Source: an uncultured Sulfitobacter sp.
GTDB lineage: Bacteria; Pseudomonadota; Alphaproteobacteria; Rhodobacterales; Rhodobacteraceae
Assembly: GCA_947492925.1 (NCBI GenBank)
Contig: CANLOQ010000001.1
Span: forward strand, 62,001-126,000
Length of the DNA: 64,000 nucleotides
Direction of reading: 5' to 3'
The notes under the pieces are model-generated. The model did not search any database. It worked only from the letters and a program-made list of their open reading frames with translations, and was not told the origin of the DNA. The translations under genes were made by a program, and so were the position numbers. Shown here in pieces: positions 42,912-53,050 of this stretch (position 1 is its first letter; each line of letters starts with the position of its first letter).

Positions 42912-43214
42912 ATGCCGGAAAAGACATCTCCCAGCACTGCGCCTATCATGGCGGGCATCGCGCTTTTGGGCGCGGGCCTGCTGATGCGCCGCTGGCGGCC
43001 ATCGGTCCTCAACCTGCCGGATCGGCCTGAAAAAAGCAGCCATGCGGACAGAGGTATCGCACGCGCGGCCCGCAAGTCGCGCGACGGTGTGGCAACAGTC
43101 TTGCCCAGAAATATGACCGGCTCAATCGGTCGATCGCTCATCATCATGGGGGCGGGGCTGATCATGGTGCGCGCATTCGATGAACTGGTCGACGATGAGG
43201 AGGCGTTGTTTTGA
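42912..43214 (+). CDS. Small two-helix membrane protein of the suc operon
   Basis: 100 residues. Helix 1 at ~12-26 ([17 protein letters not shown]) and helix 2 at ~74-88 ([15 protein letters not shown]) with a basic middle ([13 protein letters not shown]) and acidic end DDEEALF. Eight bp after sucC; its stop overlaps the TTG start of the next gene. No family recognised. Both termini probably face one side. Confidence 0.6.
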   Translation: MPEKTSPSTAPIMAGIALLGAGLLMRRWRPSVLNLPDRPEKSSHADRGIARAARKSRDGVATVLPRNMTGSIGRSLIIMGAGLIMVRAFDELVDDEEALF

Positions 43215-43723
43215 TCCGCCGATTGATGCTTTCCTGCACCCTCGCCGCACTACCCACGCTTGCTGTGGCTGATACGCAGGCAATCCGTCAGGGTGCCGAC
43301 CTGACAACAACGCAGGTGGGTCATGCCTTTGCAGCTGGGTGTGCGACCCGCCAGCCAAGCCTGCTGAAAGCAACGCTGGCGCTTTGGACGGAAGCGTTCT
43401 GGTTCGTACCGCAGGCCGATACCGGGCATGACTTCGCTTTCGTATCACCGAACCGCATGCTGACCGTCACCGCAGATGTCGGCACGCTTGAGGCTACTTG
43501 CACAATGTCCGTAAGCTCCGAAATAGGCGGGGACGGCAGCGAAATCTTGCAAAGTCTTGAAACGCATATGGCCGACCGGTGGTGGCGCGAAAGCCCCGTC
43601 GAAATTCAGACAGACAACAACGGCACCCGCTGGTCCTACACCCGTCAGGGAGTGGCCCATCAGATCGACTTTGTCAAAACCGATCAAGGCTTCCTCATCA
43701 CCCACAAAGCGGAAAGGCTCTGA
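43211..43723 (+). CDS. Secreted protein of unknown function (suc operon)
   Basis: 170 residues. Signal peptide [19 protein letters not shown] with a TTG start at 43211 overlapping the previous stop; an ATG five codons later (43226) is the alternative. Mature part has three or four Cys-containing segments (AGCATRQPSL, EATCTMSVSSE), LALWTEAFWF and a C-terminal strand FVKTDQGFLITHKAERL. No domain recognised; periplasmic by signal. Confidence 0.65.
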   Translation: MIRRLMLSCTLAALPTLAVADTQAIRQGADLTTTQVGHAFAAGCATRQPSLLKATLALWTEAFWFVPQADTGHDFAFVSPNRMLTVTADVGTLEATCTMSVSSEIGGDGSEILQSLETHMADRWWRESPVEIQTDNNGTRWSYTRQGVAHQIDFVKTDQGFLITHKAERL

Positions 43724-43725
43724 CA

Positions 43726-44244
43726 ATGCGTCTGGCGGCATCCCTTTTGTGTCTTTGCGTCGCAATGCCTATCCCGGCGACGGCAGGCGGTGCCGTGGCC
43801 ACGGCCCGCAGCGCGATGCAGCTTTTCGCGGACCACTGCTTTTCGCCTTACATGACCGCCGCGAAAGCCGCCAAAACTTTCGCTCTCTCCGGCACATCCT
43901 ATGATTTTTACGACCTTGATCCTTTCTCAAGTGCTGCCCCCTCACCCGCGACCCAGCGTGCCGTGACCCCCGGCACCGACCGTCGTTGCGAAATCGCTTT
44001 CCCCGGCAACTACGCCGATCAGGCTGCACAGATCGCCGTACAGGCCCTCGCGTCCGAAGGCATCACCACTCCAGCGCCCCTCCCCGCACGCTACAAAGAG
44101 AGCGCCGAGACAACTTTGCTTGCCGCGCGCCAGCTTAACCCCCGCCGCGTAGCCGTTGTGCACACAGGCACGCGGCACGGCACGAACGGCCCCGAAACCT
44201 ATCTGTTGGTCGAACGGCTGAGCCCCGCTGCCAGCACCGACTGA
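43726..44244 (+). CDS. Secreted protein of unknown function (suc operon)
   Basis: 172 residues. Signal peptide RLAASLLCLCVAMPIPATA; mature N-terminus with SAMQLFADHCFSPYMTAAKAA, then DRRCEIAFPG and a closing LVERLSP. Two mature Cys, likely disulfide bonded. I recall similar proteins of about this size in Rhodobacterales near suc genes but no function. It starts 2 bp after the previous stop, so the three genes from 42912 form a tight block. Confidence 0.65.
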   Translation: MRLAASLLCLCVAMPIPATAGGAVATARSAMQLFADHCFSPYMTAAKAAKTFALSGTSYDFYDLDPFSSAAPSPATQRAVTPGTDRRCEIAFPGNYADQAAQIAVQALASEGITTPAPLPARYKESAETTLLAARQLNPRRVAVVHTGTRHGTNGPETYLLVERLSPAASTD

Positions 44245-44292
44245 AACAAACCGGCGCATCCCGCGCCCCAAAGAACAACAAAGGGACAGACC

Positions 44293-44574
44293 ATGACACC
44301 ACTTCGCCTGACCGTGACCTCACTTGCACTTGCCGCCCTCGCAGCCTGCGGCGGTTATGACAATCTGGAGGTTCGCAACGGCCCACAGGCGGTGCATCCC
44401 AGCACGTCACGGCTTGCCTCCGGTGTCACTGATCAGGCCGAAGCGGCACAAATCACCAGCATTCAGCAGATCACCATCGTCAATGTCACCGCCCCCTGTG
44501 CGGCACATAAAACCTGTCATCACGGCCATCACAAAGGCCACAAATACGACGGCTCCCGCCCGATTGTGGATTAA
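44293..44574 (+). CDS. Small His-rich lipoprotein
   Basis: 93 residues. Lipoprotein signal LTVTSLALAALAACGG (lipobox L-A-A-C). The mature C-terminus reads PCAAHKTCHHGHHKGHKYDG, a His/Cys cluster that could bind Zn, Ni, Cu or heme. AAGGGACAGACC precedes the ATG. Metal binding is inferred from residues only. It sits directly before sucD. Confidence 0.65.
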   Translation: MTPLRLTVTSLALAALAACGGYDNLEVRNGPQAVHPSTSRLASGVTDQAEAAQITSIQQITIVNVTAPCAAHKTCHHGHHKGHKYDGSRPIVD

Positions 44575-44620
44575 TCCACACGCCACGCTAAAAACAGAAT
44601 ACCAATAAGGAGACGCCAAA

Positions 44621-45508
44621 ATGGCCGTACTCGTAGACGAAAACACCAAAGTGATCTGTCAGGGCCTTACCGGTTCGCAGGGCACGTTCCACACCGAACA
44701 GGCCATCGCCTATGGCACCAAAATGGTCGGCGGCGTAACCCCCGGCAAAGGCGGTCAGACGCATCTTGATCTGCCGGTCTTCAATTCCGTGCATGAGGCG
44801 ATGCATACGACCGAGGCAAACGCTTCCGTCATCTACGTGCCGCCTCCGTTCGCCGCCGACTCCATTCTTGAGGCCATCGACGCCGAAATGCCCCTGATCG
44901 TCTGCATCACCGAAGGCATCCCGGTGCTCGACATGATGCGCGTCCAGCGCGCGCTCGAAGGGTCCAAATCCCGCCTCATCGGCCCCAACTGCCCCGGCGT
45001 CATCACGCCCGACGCCTGCAAAATCGGCATCATGCCCGGCCACATCCACAAACGCGGCTCCTGCGGCGTGGTCTCGCGCTCCGGCACGCTGACCTATGAG
45101 GCGGTCAAACAGACCTCTGATCTGGGCTATGGCCAATCCTCTGCCGTAGGCATCGGCGGCGACCCGATCAAAGGCACCGAACACATCGACGTGCTCGAAA
45201 TGTTCCTCGCGGATGATGAAACACAATCCATCATCATGATCGGTGAAATCGGTGGCTCCGCCGAAGAAGAAGCCGCACAATTCCTCGCCGATGAAAAGAA
45301 AAAAGGCCGCTGGAAGCCAACCGCCGGTTTCATCGCGGGCCGCACAGCCCCTCCCGGCCGCCGCATGGGTCACGCTGGTGCCATCGTTGCCGGTGGTAAA
45401 GGCGGTGCCGAAGACAAAATCGAAGCGATGAAGTCCGCAGGCATCGTCGTCGCCGACAGCCCTGCGACACTGGGCGAAGCGGTCAAGGAGGCCATCGAAA
45501 AGGGATGA
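44621..45508 (+). CDS. sucD: Succinyl-CoA synthetase alpha subunit
   Basis: 295 residues. CoA-binding domain [40 protein letters not shown], and the phospho-His loop [20 protein letters not shown] contacts the phosphate. Standard family length. AAGGAGACG ribosome binding site. Its stop overlaps the next start as ATGATG. Confidence 0.98.
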   Translation: MAVLVDENTKVICQGLTGSQGTFHTEQAIAYGTKMVGGVTPGKGGQTHLDLPVFNSVHEAMHTTEANASVIYVPPPFAADSILEAIDAEMPLIVCITEGIPVLDMMRVQRALEGSKSRLIGPNCPGVITPDACKIGIMPGHIHKRGSCGVVSRSGTLTYEAVKQTSDLGYGQSSAVGIGGDPIKGTEHIDVLEMFLADDETQSIIMIGEIGGSAEEEAAQFLADEKKKGRWKPTAGFIAGRTAPPGRRMGHAGAIVAGGKGGAEDKIEAMKSAGIVVADSPATLGEAVKEAIEKG

Positions 45509-46179
45509 TGCCGCACCGCCCCCTTCGTGCTCTCCTGGCAGCCGCGATCGTCGCGATCGCCCTTCCGGCGCAGGCAGATCCGCTTGCCGCCGCTGCGACC
45601 GACATCTACAGCGATCCGCAGATGGACATCGCCGCCCGGTGGGAGGCGATCGCCGCGGCAGGCTGGCAACCCATCGCGGATGCCGCAGTTCGCGACGCCA
45701 TCGCACGCACCTACGTGCGGCACGACGGCGTCACCATGCTGCAGCTCGCTGGTGCCGACCTCGACGCCTTAGTCGACAGGTTGGCACCGACCCTCGTGGA
45801 CGCTTTTGGGACGGACAAGATCACGCCCCTCGCGCACCCCGGCACGGATACCTACCTGATCGCCAGCGCGCTGGACGGGACACAACCCTATTTCGACTGC
45901 TGGATGCTCCTGTCCGGACCCGAAGCCGCCCGCAGCGCACTGGTCGACAGGGGCACAGCCGCGCCGTTCTTCACCGCAGGCACGTCCGACTTCCGTGGCA
46001 ACCGGTCCTTTTTTGTGCTGAACCGCGATCTGAATGAACGCGGCTGGACCGGGCTTTGGGGGCCGCAGTCGGGCATGTTTTCCGTCCTTCCGGACCTCGC
46101 AGATGCCCCGCCGTCGGGCATCCTAGCCTGTCCCGCCCTGTTCAAATTCCGCAGCATCCAGCGCGCAAGTACAGGATAA
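45505..46179 (+). CDS. Secreted protein of unknown function behind sucD
   Basis: 224 residues. Signal peptide [20 protein letters not shown]. Mature part: [63 protein letters not shown] and a final LACPALFKF. Two Cys. The start is within the sucD stop, so translation is coupled. No family name known; conserved secreted type is inferred from the good signal and normal codon use. Confidence 0.65.
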   Translation: MMPHRPLRALLAAAIVAIALPAQADPLAAAATDIYSDPQMDIAARWEAIAAAGWQPIADAAVRDAIARTYVRHDGVTMLQLAGADLDALVDRLAPTLVDAFGTDKITPLAHPGTDTYLIASALDGTQPYFDCWMLLSGPEAARSALVDRGTAAPFFTAGTSDFRGNRSFFVLNRDLNERGWTGLWGPQSGMFSVLPDLADAPPSGILACPALFKFRSIQRASTG

Positions 46180-46254
46180 ACCCGAAACACAAGGTTCTGC
46201 CGACCATAGCTGAACTTATCTGCAACCGACCGCCGACATCGAAAGGCCGCTACC

Positions 46255-46719
46255 GTGACAATGGATTTTCAAACAGCCATCAAAACCTGCCTCACGCAGA
46301 AATTCGCCACTTTCTCGGGCCGCGCCTCGCGCTCGGAATACTGGTGGTTTGTGCTGGCCGTTGTCATCGGCTCTGTCATCACGCAACTTATCTGGTGGCC
46401 GCTTGGCCTCATATTCTCACTCGCGGTGCTCTGCCCGGGCCTTGCCGTGGGCTTTCGCCGCCTTCAGGACACGGGCCGCCCCGGTTGGTACATAGCCATC
46501 CCTTTCGGCATCAGCCTGCTGAACACGCTCCTGTCCCCCTCCATGCCCACAGAAGAGGCCATGATGGCGGGCGAATTACCGAACATGGGGGCCATCGCCA
46601 TGTCCGGTGTGCTGGCCATCGTCAGCCTTGTGATCTTCATCCTTTATATCTGGTGGCTGACCCGCCCTTCCCAGCCCGAAACCAACGCCTACGGGCCGCC
46701 GCCCGTCCCGCAAGCCTGA
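46255..46719 (+). CDS. DUF805 membrane protein
   Basis: 154 residues, about four membrane helices. DUF805 signature at the start: FQTAIKTCLTQKFATFSGRA, then SRSEYWWFVL, and later LAVGFRRLQDTGRPGW, the R-R-L-H/Q-D-x-G-x-x-G-W motif. C-terminus YGPPPVPQA is in the cytosol. Function of DUF805 is unknown. It lies between sucD and sucA, 47 bp before sucA. Confidence 0.9.
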   Translation: MTMDFQTAIKTCLTQKFATFSGRASRSEYWWFVLAVVIGSVITQLIWWPLGLIFSLAVLCPGLAVGFRRLQDTGRPGWYIAIPFGISLLNTLLSPSMPTEEAMMAGELPNMGAIAMSGVLAIVSLVIFILYIWWLTRPSQPETNAYGPPPVPQA

Positions 46720-46766
46720 CCTTCCAAGCCTGATCTTCACGTCCAGCACAGCCATAAGGTGACGCC

Positions 46767-49733
46767 ATGACCGAACAACCCGCCAACGACCATTTCCACG
46801 CCTCCTCCTTTATGGAAGGCGACAATGCGGAATATCTTGAACAGCTTTACGCGCGCTACGCCGCTGATCCCTCTTCCGTAGACGAAGCATGGCACGCTTT
46901 CTTCAAGGCGATGGGCGACGAACGCAAAGCAGTCGAGGCCGAAGCCGCAGGTCCCTCATGGGCACGTCCCGATTGGCCCCCCGCCCCCGCAGGCGAAACG
47001 ATGGGCGCCCTGACGGGCATCTGGCCCGAACCCACCGAAGCCAAGGCCGCAGGCGACAAGATCAAGGCCAAGGCCGAGGAAAAAGGCGTTCCGGTCAGCG
47101 ACGAACAGGTCAAGCAGGCCGTGATGGATTCAATCCGCGCGCTGATGCTGATCCGCGCCTACCGTATTCGCGGACACTTGGCCGCCGATCTGGACCCTCT
47201 CGGAATGCGCGACGCGGGCGAACACCCCGAGCTGGATCCGAAGGCCTACGGTTTCACCGATGCCGACATGGACCGCCCGATCTTTATCGACAATGTGCTG
47301 GGGCTTGAGGTCGCGACGCTGAAACAGATCGTCGATATCGTCAAATCCACCTACTGCGGCACCTTCGCGCTGCAATACATGCACATCTCCGATCCCGAAC
47401 AGGCCGGCTGGCTCAAGGAACGGATCGAGGGGTATGGCAAGGAAATCGCCTTTACCAAGAACGGGCGCAAGGCGATCCTGTCCAAGCTGGTCGAGGCAGA
47501 GGGTTTCGAGAAATTCCTGCACGTCAAATACATGGGCACCAAACGCTTCGGCCTTGATGGCGGCGAAAGCCTTGTTCCCGCGATGGAGCAGATCATCAAG
47601 CGAGGCGGCCAGCTGGGCGTCAAGGAAATCGTCATCGGCATGCCCCACCGGGGCCGCCTGTCGGTGCTGGCCAACGTGATGCAGAAACCCTACCGCGCGA
47701 TCTTCAACGAATTTCAGGGCGGCAGCTTCAAGCCCGAAGACGTCGATGGCTCTGGCGATGTGAAATACCACCTCGGTGCGTCCTCCGACCGCGAATTTGA
47801 CGATAATTCCGTGCACCTGTCACTCACCGCAAACCCCTCACACCTTGAGGCGGTGAACCCCGTCGTCATCGGCAAGGTCCGCGCCAAGCAGGATCAGTTG
47901 GGCGACAAGGATCGCACCGCCGTGATGCCCTTGCTGCTGCACGGCGACGCGGCTTTCGCCGGTCAGGGCGTTGTGGCGGAATGTTTCGCGCTCTCGGGCC
48001 TCAAGGGGCACAAAACCGGCGGCACCATGCATATCGTGGTCAACAACCAGATCGGTTTCACCACCGCACCGCATTTCTCGCGCTCCTCCCCCTATCCCAC
48101 CGACAACGCTCTGGTGGTCGAGGCGCCCATCTTCCACGTCAACGGCGACGATCCGGAGGCGGTTGTGCATGCCGCACGTGTGGCCACGGAGTTCCGCCAG
48201 AAATTCCACAAGGACGTTGTGATTGACCTGATCTGCTACCGCCGCTTCGGTCACAACGAAGGCGACGAGCCGATGTTCACCAACCCGGTGATGTACAAGA
48301 AAATCAAAAAACAAAAGACGACGCTCAGCCTCTATTCCGAGCGTCTGGTCAAGGACGGTCTAGTCCCCGAGGGCGAGATCGAGGACATGAAGGCCGATTT
48401 CCAAAAGCTGATGAACGAGGAATTCGAGGCGGGCAAGGAATACCGCCCCAACAAGGCCGATTGGCTGGACGGCAAATGGTCCCATCTGGACAAGCGCGGC
48501 AAGAAATACCAGCGCGGCAAAACCGCGATCAAACCCGAAACACTGGCCGACGTGGGCAAGGCGCTCACATCCGCGCCCGATGATTTCCCACTGCACAAAA
48601 CTGTCGGTCGTTTGCTTGAGGCGAAAGCCAAGATGTTCGAGGACGGCAAAGGCTTTGACTGGGCCACAGCCGAGGCGATTGCCTTCGGCTCCCTGCTCAC
48701 CGAAGGCTACAAAGTGCGTCTGGCCGGACAGGACAGCGCACGCGGCACCTTCAGCCAGCGCCATTCCGCCCTGATCAATCAGGAAACCGAAGAACGCTTC
48801 TATCCGCTGAACCACATCCGCGACGGACAAGCCGAATACGAAGTGATCGATTCCATGCTCTCCGAATACGCGGTGCTGGGTTTTGAATACGGCTATTCAC
48901 TGGCCGAACCAAACGCCCTGACCCTGTGGGAAGCCCAGTTTGGTGACTTCGCCAACGGCGCGCAGATCATGTTCGATCAGTTCATCTCGTCGGGCGAAAG
49001 CAAATGGCTGCGCATGTCGGGCCTCGTCTGCCTTATGCCTCACGGTTACGAAGGCCAAGGGCCGGAACATTCCTCCGCCCGGCTTGAGCGTTTCCTGACC
49101 ATGTGCGGCGGCGACAACTGGATCGTGGCAAACTGCACGACGCCCGCCAACTATTTCCACCTGCTGCGCCGACAATTGCACCGCAGCTACCGCAAGCCGC
49201 TGATGCTGATGACACCCAAATCCCTGCTGCGCCACAAACTCGCGGTCAGCACGGCGGATGAATTCACCACCGGGTCCAGCTTCCACCGCGTGTTGTGGGA
49301 CGATGCCCAGCACGGCAATTCGGACACAAAACTGGTGGCCGATGACAAGATCAAGCGCGTGGTTATGTGTTCGGGCAAGGTCTATTACGACCTGCTGGAA
49401 GAACGCGACGAACGCGGGATCGATGACATCTATCTCATGCGGTTCGAACAATTCTATCCCTTCCCCGCGCAATCGGCGGTCAAGGAACTGGAGCGGTTCA
49501 AGAACGCCGAAATGGTCTGGTGTCAGGAAGAACCGAAAAACCAGGGTGCGTGGTCGTTCATTGAGCCCAACATCGAATGGGTTCTGGGCCGCATCAAAGC
49601 CAAGCACGGGCGCCCCACCTATGCAGGCCGCGCCACTGCAGCGTCGCCCGCAACGGGCCTTGCCAGCCAGCACAAAGCACAACAAGCCGCGCTCATTGAC
49701 GATGCGCTGACACTCGAAGGATCCAAGACATGA
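46767..49733 (+). CDS. sucA: 2-oxoglutarate dehydrogenase E1 component
   Basis: 988 residues. N-terminal E2-binding segment [44 protein letters not shown]/Mg region [21 protein letters not shown] then [28 protein letters not shown] in the pyrimidine domain; CGGDNWIV and SLLRHKLA at the end. It decarboxylates 2-oxoglutarate and transfers the succinyl group to SucB lipoate. Its stop overlaps the sucB ATG by four bases (ATGA). Confidence 0.98.
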   Translation: MTEQPANDHFHASSFMEGDNAEYLEQLYARYAADPSSVDEAWHAFFKAMGDERKAVEAEAAGPSWARPDWPPAPAGETMGALTGIWPEPTEAKAAGDKIKAKAEEKGVPVSDEQVKQAVMDSIRALMLIRAYRIRGHLAADLDPLGMRDAGEHPELDPKAYGFTDADMDRPIFIDNVLGLEVATLKQIVDIVKSTYCGTFALQYMHISDPEQAGWLKERIEGYGKEIAFTKNGRKAILSKLVEAEGFEKFLHVKYMGTKRFGLDGGESLVPAMEQIIKRGGQLGVKEIVIGMPHRGRLSVLANVMQKPYRAIFNEFQGGSFKPEDVDGSGDVKYHLGASSDREFDDNSVHLSLTANPSHLEAVNPVVIGKVRAKQDQLGDKDRTAVMPLLLHGDAAFAGQGVVAECFALSGLKGHKTGGTMHIVVNNQIGFTTAPHFSRSSPYPTDNALVVEAPIFHVNGDDPEAVVHAARVATEFRQKFHKDVVIDLICYRRFGHNEGDEPMFTNPVMYKKIKKQKTTLSLYSERLVKDGLVPEGEIEDMKADFQKLMNEEFEAGKEYRPNKADWLDGKWSHLDKRGKKYQRGKTAIKPETLADVGKALTSAPDDFPLHKTVGRLLEAKAKMFEDGKGFDWATAEAIAFGSLLTEGYKVRLAGQDSARGTFSQRHSALINQETEERFYPLNHIRDGQAEYEVIDSMLSEYAVLGFEYGYSLAEPNALTLWEAQFGDFANGAQIMFDQFISSGESKWLRMSGLVCLMPHGYEGQGPEHSSARLERFLTMCGGDNWIVANCTTPANYFHLLRRQLHRSYRKPLMLMTPKSLLRHKLAVSTADEFTTGSSFHRVLWDDAQHGNSDTKLVADDKIKRVVMCSGKVYYDLLEERDERGIDDIYLMRFEQFYPFPAQSAVKELERFKNAEMVWCQEEPKNQGAWSFIEPNIEWVLGRIKAKHGRPTYAGRATAASPATGLASQHKAQQAALIDDALTLEGSKT

Positions 49734-51286
49734 CCGAAGTACGCGTGCCCACACTGGGCGAATCCGTGACAGAGGCAACCGTGGCCACATGGTTCAAAAA
49801 GCCCGGCGATACCGTTGCCGTCGATGAAATGCTGTGTGAACTGGAAACCGACAAGGTCACCGTCGAGGTGCCTAGCCCTGTAGCCGGGACCTTGTCTGAC
49901 ATCGTTGCAGCCGAAGGTGAAACCGTCGGCGTCGATGCCTTGCTGGCAAACATCTCCGAAGGGGATGGCGGCAACAAGGCAGCGCCCAAGGGTCGCGAAA
50001 GTAGCGAAGACGACGCGGCCGCGTCACAGGCCGCGCGCGAAGGGTCGGACGGAGAGACCGGTGGCGGCAATGGCGGCGGCGAAAGCGTCGATGTCATGGT
50101 GCCCACACTGGGCGAAAGCGTGACTGAGGCAACCGTCAGCACGTGGTTCAAAAAGGTGGGTGATACCGTCGCGCAGGACGAAATGCTGTGCGAACTGGAA
50201 ACCGACAAGGTCAGCGTTGAGGTGCCCGCCCCGGCCGCAGGCACGCTCACTGAAATTCTGGCCGAAGAAGGCAGCACGGTCGAGGCCAACGGCAAACTTG
50301 CCGTGATCGGTTCGGGCGACGGTGCAGCGTCCGCCGCCCCCGCACAGGAAAGCGCCCCCGCCCCGGCTGCGGCAGCCGCCTCCGGCGGCAAGGACGTCGA
50401 GGATGCCCCCTCCGCCAAGAAAGCAATGGCCGAAGCGGGCGTCAGCCGTGATCAGGTCACCGGAACGGGCCGCGATGGCCGGGTAATGAAAGAAGACGTG
50501 GCCAAGGCCATCGCCGCCGGCACCTCCGCCGCCAAGGCCCCCGAGGCCAAGCAAGCGCCCCGCGCGCCTTCCGCCGCCGACGATGCCGCGCGCGAGGAAC
50601 GGGTCAAGATGACCCGCCTCAAGCAGACAATGGCCCGCCGCCTCAAGGAAGCGCAGAACACCGCCGCAATTCTGACCACGTTCAACGAGGTCGACATGAC
50701 CGAGGTGATGGCGATCCGAAACCAGTACAAAGCGGATTTCGAGAAGAAACACGGCGTCCGCATGGGCTTTATGTCTTTCTTCACCAAGGCCTGCTGCCAC
50801 GCGCTGAAGGAAATCCCCGAGGTCAACGCCGAGATCGACGGCACCGACGTGATCTACAAGAACTACGTGCACATGGGCGTCGCCGCAGGCACGCCAACGG
50901 GCCTTGTGGTGCCGGTGATCCGCGACGTCGATACGATGTCCTTTGCGGGGATCGAGAAAGCCATCGGCGACATGGGCAAGAAAGCCCGCGACGGCAAGCT
51001 CACGATGGCCGATATGACCGGCGGTACATTCACCATCTCCAACGGCGGCGTCTACGGCTCGCTCATGACAGCCCCCATCCTGAACCCTCCCCAGTCCGGT
51101 ATCCTCGGCATGGCGAAAATTCAGGACCGTCCAATGGCCATCGGCGGCGAAGTCGTCATCCGCCCGATGATGTACATCTCCCTGTCGTATGACCACCGCA
51201 TCATCGACGGCAAGGGGGCGGTGACGTTCCTTGTCCGCGTCAAAGAGATGCTGGAGGACCCGCGCCGGTTGTTGATGGACTTGTGA
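49730..51286 (+). CDS. sucB: 2-oxoglutarate dehydrogenase E2 with two lipoyl domains
   Basis: 518 residues. Two lipoyl domains are visible, ~1-76 and ~118-193, each with the lipoylated Lys in CELETDKV ([10 protein letters not shown] and [10 protein letters not shown]). Then an Ala/Pro linker, the E1/E3-binding domain ~220-260 ([20 protein letters not shown]), and the catalytic domain with active-site H-x-x-x-D-G in [14 protein letters not shown]. Most OGDH E2 proteins (E. coli SucB 405 residues) have one lipoyl domain. The catalytic part is of the succinyl-transferase type, and sucA context confirms the role. Confidence 0.95.
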   Translation: MTEVRVPTLGESVTEATVATWFKKPGDTVAVDEMLCELETDKVTVEVPSPVAGTLSDIVAAEGETVGVDALLANISEGDGGNKAAPKGRESSEDDAAASQAAREGSDGETGGGNGGGESVDVMVPTLGESVTEATVSTWFKKVGDTVAQDEMLCELETDKVSVEVPAPAAGTLTEILAEEGSTVEANGKLAVIGSGDGAASAAPAQESAPAPAAAAASGGKDVEDAPSAKKAMAEAGVSRDQVTGTGRDGRVMKEDVAKAIAAGTSAAKAPEAKQAPRAPSAADDAAREERVKMTRLKQTMARRLKEAQNTAAILTTFNEVDMTEVMAIRNQYKADFEKKHGVRMGFMSFFTKACCHALKEIPEVNAEIDGTDVIYKNYVHMGVAAGTPTGLVVPVIRDVDTMSFAGIEKAIGDMGKKARDGKLTMADMTGGTFTISNGGVYGSLMTAPILNPPQSGILGMAKIQDRPMAIGGEVVIRPMMYISLSYDHRIIDGKGAVTFLVRVKEMLEDPRRLLMDL

Positions 51287-51287
51287 G

Positions 51288-51962
51288 ATGGATTTACTTG
51301 TAGAAGAAGATTTTTCTGAACTCCCTGAACAGCCAGAGCATAAATGGCTGCATTTGCAAAAGGTAGTTTTTGCTCGGTACTCGAAGTCTTACAATCAAGT
51401 GGAGGACAAGGAGCAGCTTTCCAATCAGTACATCACGATCATCACAACACTAGCTGAGCAGTTTTCGGTGAAAAGTGTTGGGCCAACCTCCGACGCTAGC
51501 GTTCAGACGAAATTTGAGAAATTTCAACTTGCTGTTGAAAGGGCAAAAGTACGAATATGGGCCGCTGCTCTTCCCGAGTATCCATTTGGCCGCGTGAAAT
51601 TGTCAGAAGAAACGCGAGATAAGATCCTTCAACTTTCAACAGAGATAGAAATTCAAATTGCCGATTTGGATGCTTCAGATGCGCGAAAACAGTCTATGCA
51701 CAAACGCCTTGAGGAGTTTCGTCGAGAAATCAATCAACCGCAAACTAGAATCGGAGCGGCGCTGCAGCAGTTAGCTCCTATTGCTACGTTAATTGCGATG
51801 AGTACTGCAACGCTTGCTCAAGCTCCTGACGCCGTAGCGACAATTCAGAGACTACTAGGTGCCGAGCAAATTGCTGTGAGCGAACCGGAAATTGCCTTAA
51901 TTCAAAAAGAAAGATTTATGCTGCTGCCGTCCCCGCCTAAACAATTGGAAGGACCAAAGTAG
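51288..51962 (+). CDS. AT-rich orphan gene of unknown function behind sucB
   Basis: 224 residues. Start ATG is one base after the sucB stop, so it uses the operon transcript. Base composition and codons (ACA, AGT, TTA, AAT, TCA) differ clearly from the genes on both sides, a sign of recent transfer. No signal peptide. Mostly helical: EHKWLHLQKVVFARYSKSY, DKEQLSNQYITIITTLAEQF, a charged coiled coil RKQSMHKRLEEFRREINQP with Q-T-R, then a hydrophobic segment (LAPIATLIAMSTATLA). The shape recalls scattered unnamed proteins (K-x-x-L-x-x-x-L ... E-I-x-x-x-R-T-R) found in variable gene sets; this is from memory. Function unknown. Confidence 0.75.
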   Translation: MDLLVEEDFSELPEQPEHKWLHLQKVVFARYSKSYNQVEDKEQLSNQYITIITTLAEQFSVKSVGPTSDASVQTKFEKFQLAVERAKVRIWAAALPEYPFGRVKLSEETRDKILQLSTEIEIQIADLDASDARKQSMHKRLEEFRREINQPQTRIGAALQQLAPIATLIAMSTATLAQAPDAVATIQRLLGAEQIAVSEPEIALIQKERFMLLPSPPKQLEGPK

Positions 51963-51981
51963 CTTTGATTGCTGGAGCACC

Positions 51982-52365
51982 ATGACCGAACTCACCCTTC
52001 TCGCCGCCTACGGCCTTCTTGTTATGCTGACGATTATTCTTCAGGCGCTCGGGTCGTTCCGCACGCTGTCGATCGGCTATCTCATGTCCGCCCGGGACGA
52101 ACCGCGCGAAGTGGGCAGAATGACCAACCGCATCAAACGTGCGCTGGACAATTCCGTCGTCGCTATGGCGCTCTTCGCGCCCGCCGTCCTGCTGCTCGAA
52201 GTGCAGGGCAAGACTGACGCAAACTCACTGCTGGCCGCACAGGTTTTCCTCGTCGCGCGGATCATCTATCTGCCTGTCTACGCTCTTGGCGTACCCGCCA
52301 TCCGCACCCTCGCCTGGACCGCCGGTTTCGCGGCCACGGCCATTCTTTACTTCCTTGCCCTGTAG
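51982..52365 (+). CDS. MAPEG-family membrane protein 1
   Basis: 127 residues, four membrane helices. LLAAYGLLVMLTIILQALGSF, then the MAPEG loop VGRMTNRIKRALDNSVVAMALFAPAV, and YLPVYALGVPAIRTLAWTAGF. Members include glutathione S-transferase-like membrane enzymes, but bacterial short forms are uncharacterised. R-x-x-x-N in RALDNSVVA is part of the glutathione site. One of two such genes flanking a small gene before lpdA. Confidence 0.85.
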   Translation: MTELTLLAAYGLLVMLTIILQALGSFRTLSIGYLMSARDEPREVGRMTNRIKRALDNSVVAMALFAPAVLLLEVQGKTDANSLLAAQVFLVARIIYLPVYALGVPAIRTLAWTAGFAATAILYFLAL

Positions 52366-52375
52366 GAGCCGACAC

Positions 52376-52639
52376 GTGCAACTGATCGTCCACTACGACG
52401 TCACCGACATCACCAAATGGAAAGCCGCGTTTGACGACGATGCCGAAGCGCGGCGTGACGCGGGGCTGACCGTCCTGCAAGTCTGGAAAGATCCAGACAG
52501 CACCCAACGCGCCGCCGTCCTGCTGGATGTGAATGACCGGGCGCGCGCGCAAAAATGGCTCGACCGCTCGGATGCGCTCAGCGTCGATGACGCGCAGACC
52601 GTCACCGCAACCTCCGCTCATTTTCTGGAAACGATGTGA
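52376..52639 (+). CDS. Small soluble protein between two MAPEG genes
   Basis: 87 residues from GTG 52376, with GGAG seven nt upstream. LIVHYDVTDITKWKAAFDDDAEAR, LTVLQVWKDPDSTQRAAVLLDV and ARAQKWLDRSDAL suggest a ferredoxin-like alpha/beta monooxygenase (ABM/DUF3764-type) fold; this is a shape guess. Its TGA overlaps the GTG of the next gene. The coupling to two membrane proteins implies a shared role. Confidence 0.6.
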   Translation: MQLIVHYDVTDITKWKAAFDDDAEARRDAGLTVLQVWKDPDSTQRAAVLLDVNDRARAQKWLDRSDALSVDDAQTVTATSAHFLETM

Positions 52640-53031
52640 CCCCGGAACTCACCGTCCTGACGCTCGCGGCCCTGCTACAAATCGTGCAGTTCGCGCTTTA
52701 TGCCGTCCCCGCCAATCTTGAGCTGACGCCAGGCTACACCATGTCCCCCCGTGACCGCGACCCAAGCCGCGAGATGTCGGAACGCACTGCACGGCTGGGC
52801 CGCGCCTTTGACAACCATTTCCAGAACCTTGCGCTATTCACCATTGCGGTCATGGTTCTGGCGTTCTCTGATCAATCCACTGCCTTCACCGCCGCCTGCG
52901 CCTGGGTCTACCTTATCGCGCGGGTGCTCTATATTCCGGCATATGCCTTTGGCTGGACGCCCGCACGATCCTACATCTGGTTCGCAGGTTTTCTGGCCAC
53001 CACTCTCATGCTGCTCGCAGCCCTGATCTAA
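52636..53031 (+). CDS. MAPEG-family membrane protein 2
   Basis: 131 residues, four membrane helices; GTG start in the previous stop. [21 protein letters not shown], then [31 protein letters not shown] with R-x-x-x-N, and [22 protein letters not shown]. Clearly homologous to the copy at 51982 (both have VARI/IARV-x-Y-x-P-x-Y-A-x-G), so a local duplication. Nineteen bp before lpdA. Confidence 0.85.
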   Translation: MTPELTVLTLAALLQIVQFALYAVPANLELTPGYTMSPRDRDPSREMSERTARLGRAFDNHFQNLALFTIAVMVLAFSDQSTAFTAACAWVYLIARVLYIPAYAFGWTPARSYIWFAGFLATTLMLLAALI

Positions 53032-53050
53032 CACCCCAAGGAGACACCCC

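Noticed and set aside
41608-42927. 439-codon minus-strand frame opposite sucC
   Set aside because: Exact antisense of sucC; His/Asp/Val-rich composition typical of shadow frames.
44507-44560. His/Gly-rich 3' end of the 44293 gene as a simple-sequence repeat
   Set aside because: The codons are not an iterated DNA repeat and the frame has a normal lipoprotein signal, so it is treated as coding.
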